Source of the DNA: PVC group bacterium
GTDB lineage: Bacteria > Verrucomicrobiota > Kiritimatiellia > CAIKKV01 > PXCX01
Reading direction: 5' to 3'
Length of the DNA stretch: 7,020 nt
Assembly: GCA_003567575.1 (NCBI GenBank)
Contig: PWZG01000026.1
Location: 1 to 7,020, forward strand
The translations under genes and the position numbers were made by a program. The first letter of the stretch is position 1; the number at the start of each line of letters is the position of its first letter. Of the stretch, positions 6,201 to 7,020 are shown one piece after another. Under the pieces are notes generated by a model. It saw nothing but the letters and a program-made list of their open reading frames with translations, made no database searches and was not told the DNA's origin.

Positions 6201-7020
6201 CTGTTGAACAGGTAATGGCGGGCGGCGGCGAAGGCGTAGCCTCCGATCCCCTTGCCGCTGCGGATCGCGGCCATATCCAGATATCGGAACGCGCCGGTAT
6301 GGCGGTCGAGAGCTGCCGGTAGTGAGCGGCTGTTGGGTACCAGCAGTGTGTCGCCCGAGAGGGCCAGATAACCTTGCGGGGCAAGCGCGGCCAATACCCG
6401 GCCGCCGTGGGGTTGGCGCGTGGGAATGGCGCCGACGCCGTCGTTTTGCCAGTGAATCCGGCCGGTTTCGGCGTCAAGGGCATAAACTGAAATTCCCATG
6501 AACGGCCAAATACCCGCGGCAAAATATACGATGCCGTCCGCCGTTACCGGCGCACCGCGAGCGGGCCATAGCGAAATCAACCGGTCGTTGCCCAGCGCCA
6601 GATGCGGTCCCGGCGCGCCCTGGAAGCGCCAGTACAGTTCGCCGCTGTTGACATCCAGGCAGTAGAGATATCCGTCATCGGAAACGACGTAAAGCCGGTT
6701 TCCAAAGACGGACGGTGCAAACCGGACGGGTCCCCCGGTGTAAAAGCGCCAGCGAACGTCGCCGGTCGCGGCATCCAGCGCGGTCACCGAATCATTGGCC
6801 GAAGAACCATAAATCAGCAGGCCGTTGACGACGATGGGCGTATAACCATGGTCGAACTGTAATCCGGGATTCAGACCGATATCCTCTTCCCAGGCCGGTT
6901 GTGGCGCATGGTTTTCACGTTGCCATTGCAGGTGTAGCGTTGCCGGCAGTTCCGTGGGCGACGCCGCGCCACGGGCTGGATTGTAACCCCAGGCCGGCCA
7001 GTCCGCCGCCGGCGCGGGAA
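3257..7020 (-). CDS. Giant PQQ-like double beta-propeller protein with embedded methyltransferase-like domain and malectin-like C-terminus (5' end outside window)
   Basis: The frame is open to the window edge, giving at least 1253 residues; the true start and any signal peptide are outside. A GTG at 6787 is not the start, since family sequence (ADWPAWGYNPARGAASPTEL) continues upstream. Numbering here begins at 7018. Propeller 1 (about 5-430) has PQQ-type repeats of the form LDxxTGxxxW ending at residues 90, 130 and 190, with weaker ones at 246 and 288. Residues 442-562 form a Rossmann methyltransferase-like domain: VLVLGLASGDL at 457-467 as motif I and Asp483 in IIVLDPD as the ribose-binding acid. 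Propeller 2 (about 600-1040) repeats the opening (PWTHAFGDAANT) and has repeats ending at 672, 811, 870 and 914. Cysteines 975, 1013, 1033 and 1035 cluster at its end. Residues about 1125-1250 resemble a malectin domain (TVTLYFAEPEE, RVFNVLIQ, LSGIEIIL). I recall this overall arrangement from Planctomycetes-type genomes, often misnamed BamB. No quinoprotein dehydrogenase active site is evident, so the function is unknown. The stop TAA is 2 bases from the opposing gene's stop. Confidence 0.93.
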   Translation of the reverse strand, partial: PAPAADWPAWGYNPARGAASPTELPATLHLQWQRENHAPQPAWEEDIGLNPGLQFDHGYTPIVVNGLLIYGSSANDSVTALDAATGDVRWRFYTGGPVRFAPSVFGNRLYVVSDDGYLYCLDVNSGELYWRFQGAPGPHLALGNDRLISLWPARGAPVTADGIVYFAAGIWPFMGISVYALDAETGRIHWQNDGVGAIPTRQPHGGRVLAALAPQGYLALSGDTLLVPNSRSLPAALDRHTGAFRYLDMAAIRSGKGIGGYAFAAARHYLFNSGYAFDLESGDSVMRYGRHGIWQGVVADDNVLYAPARGELTSFNIAERAPSTEELDGRGRSIRVFQRPEEHWVFNMGASYRLFLKAGNRLYLGRPGGIAALELSPNGDDPVFAWHHDIDGRPESMAAGAGMLFVGTREGMLYAFGAGEIETRIHTQTNITKTVSKPVNETARRMLEHAALPRGYVLVLGLASGDLPVALATESELDIIVLDPDPEKIARFRRDTDRLGLYGKRIHALTGTLDSLRLPPYLAALVVSETPVPVGMQEADAFADALCHVLRPYGATAILDLPQAARKALSTHLNQRDDDGYHLLDGNDGDDLLLTRRGPPPGSAPWTHAFGDAANTVVSRDRAVRSPMGVLWFGGPLNPKQTLPVQVAGGRQFILRRHSLRAFDVYTGRMLWETTLPGLGPEHNNHYLALNNPWDERPSYANTIRGYIHQSGAIAYPASYVSLSDAIYVAYGKHCLRIDPENGAIAATFSLPAENDGSEPPDWGFIRISGDILVTTAASTDASGATASRAGRIPAARRLFALDRHTGAVRWHHASEYAIGFEALALSPDSVYFIDMPDSAHRAEQERRGATRDDTPRLVALDLGNGRPRWSTSQDVFGTWLGYSKDHDLLVQAFGREEGRRISVLRGTDGTPVWDRPLSHRGPLMIHGESLINQRSGPASTGRASYNLLTGDALTIPHPLTGRNIEWQYRRFYGCGPATASEHLLLFRSAAAGYYDLTRRDGTGNFGGFRSGCTQNLTAAEGVLNAPDMTEGCNCTFHHQTSLALVHMPELDAWHHADPDTEMHRDADTRLARMREIQRIGINLGAPGVRRDDRGTYWINYPETLAAPTPPITVETPETPQWYFRHSLRVNDGALPWVSASGIMGEARLTIPLIAPNRADRERTGTVTLYFAEPEENVMTGKRVFNVLIQDHERLSAFDIVRETGGPYREISRTFRAVPLMDALTIELTAVGDLPPVLSGIEIILQENGPDPE

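Noticed and set aside
6785..6787. GTG at 6787 as the start of the PQQ-like gene
   Set aside because: The same frame stays open to the window edge and encodes a typical family N-terminal segment, so the gene is 5'-truncated by the window rather than starting here.

Overview
The window looks like a piece of a chromosome from the PVC group of bacteria (Planctomycetes, Verrucomicrobia, Kiritimatiellota or Lentisphaerae). The basis is family content. It carries a secreted DUF4838 protein and a very large secreted-type PQQ-like beta-propeller protein with a built-in methyltransferase-like fold and a malectin-like tail, two families I know mostly from those phyla. The coding DNA is GC-rich by eye and the leading intergenic stretch is clearly more AT-rich. 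I cannot fix the genus from sequence alone.

Layout. Positions 1-402 hold no convincing gene but contain two separate inverted-repeat structures. The first (23-90) is built like a REP doublet (REPIN): two GTAA-headed hairpins facing each other. The second (201-344) has 22-base inverted ends around a 100-base core and resembles a small non-autonomous mobile element. Next come two + strand genes that look like an operon: a hotdog-fold acyl-CoA thioesterase (403-828) and, 41 bases later behind a strong ribosome binding site, an exported 794-residue DUF4838 protein (870-3254). On the opposite strand, ending only 2 bases from the DUF4838 stop codon, is a huge gene (3257 to beyond 7020). It is still open at the window edge, so its N-terminus and any signal peptide lie outside.

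How the genes may work together. The DUF4838 protein has a glucuronidase-type N-terminal domain, a likely hydrolase core and a C-terminal beta-sandwich, which points to extracytoplasmic handling of a glycan. The convergent giant protein has two propellers and a malectin-like C-terminal domain, which also hints at carbohydrate or cell-surface interaction. The thioesterase is a cytoplasmic housekeeping-type enzyme, and its pairing with the DUF4838 gene gives no obvious pathway. No substrate can be assigned from this window.

I did not find a clear previously undescribed multi-gene system. The points most worth a second look are the REPIN-like doublet, the second palindromic element, and the methyltransferase-like domain sitting exactly between two propellers of a probably exported protein.
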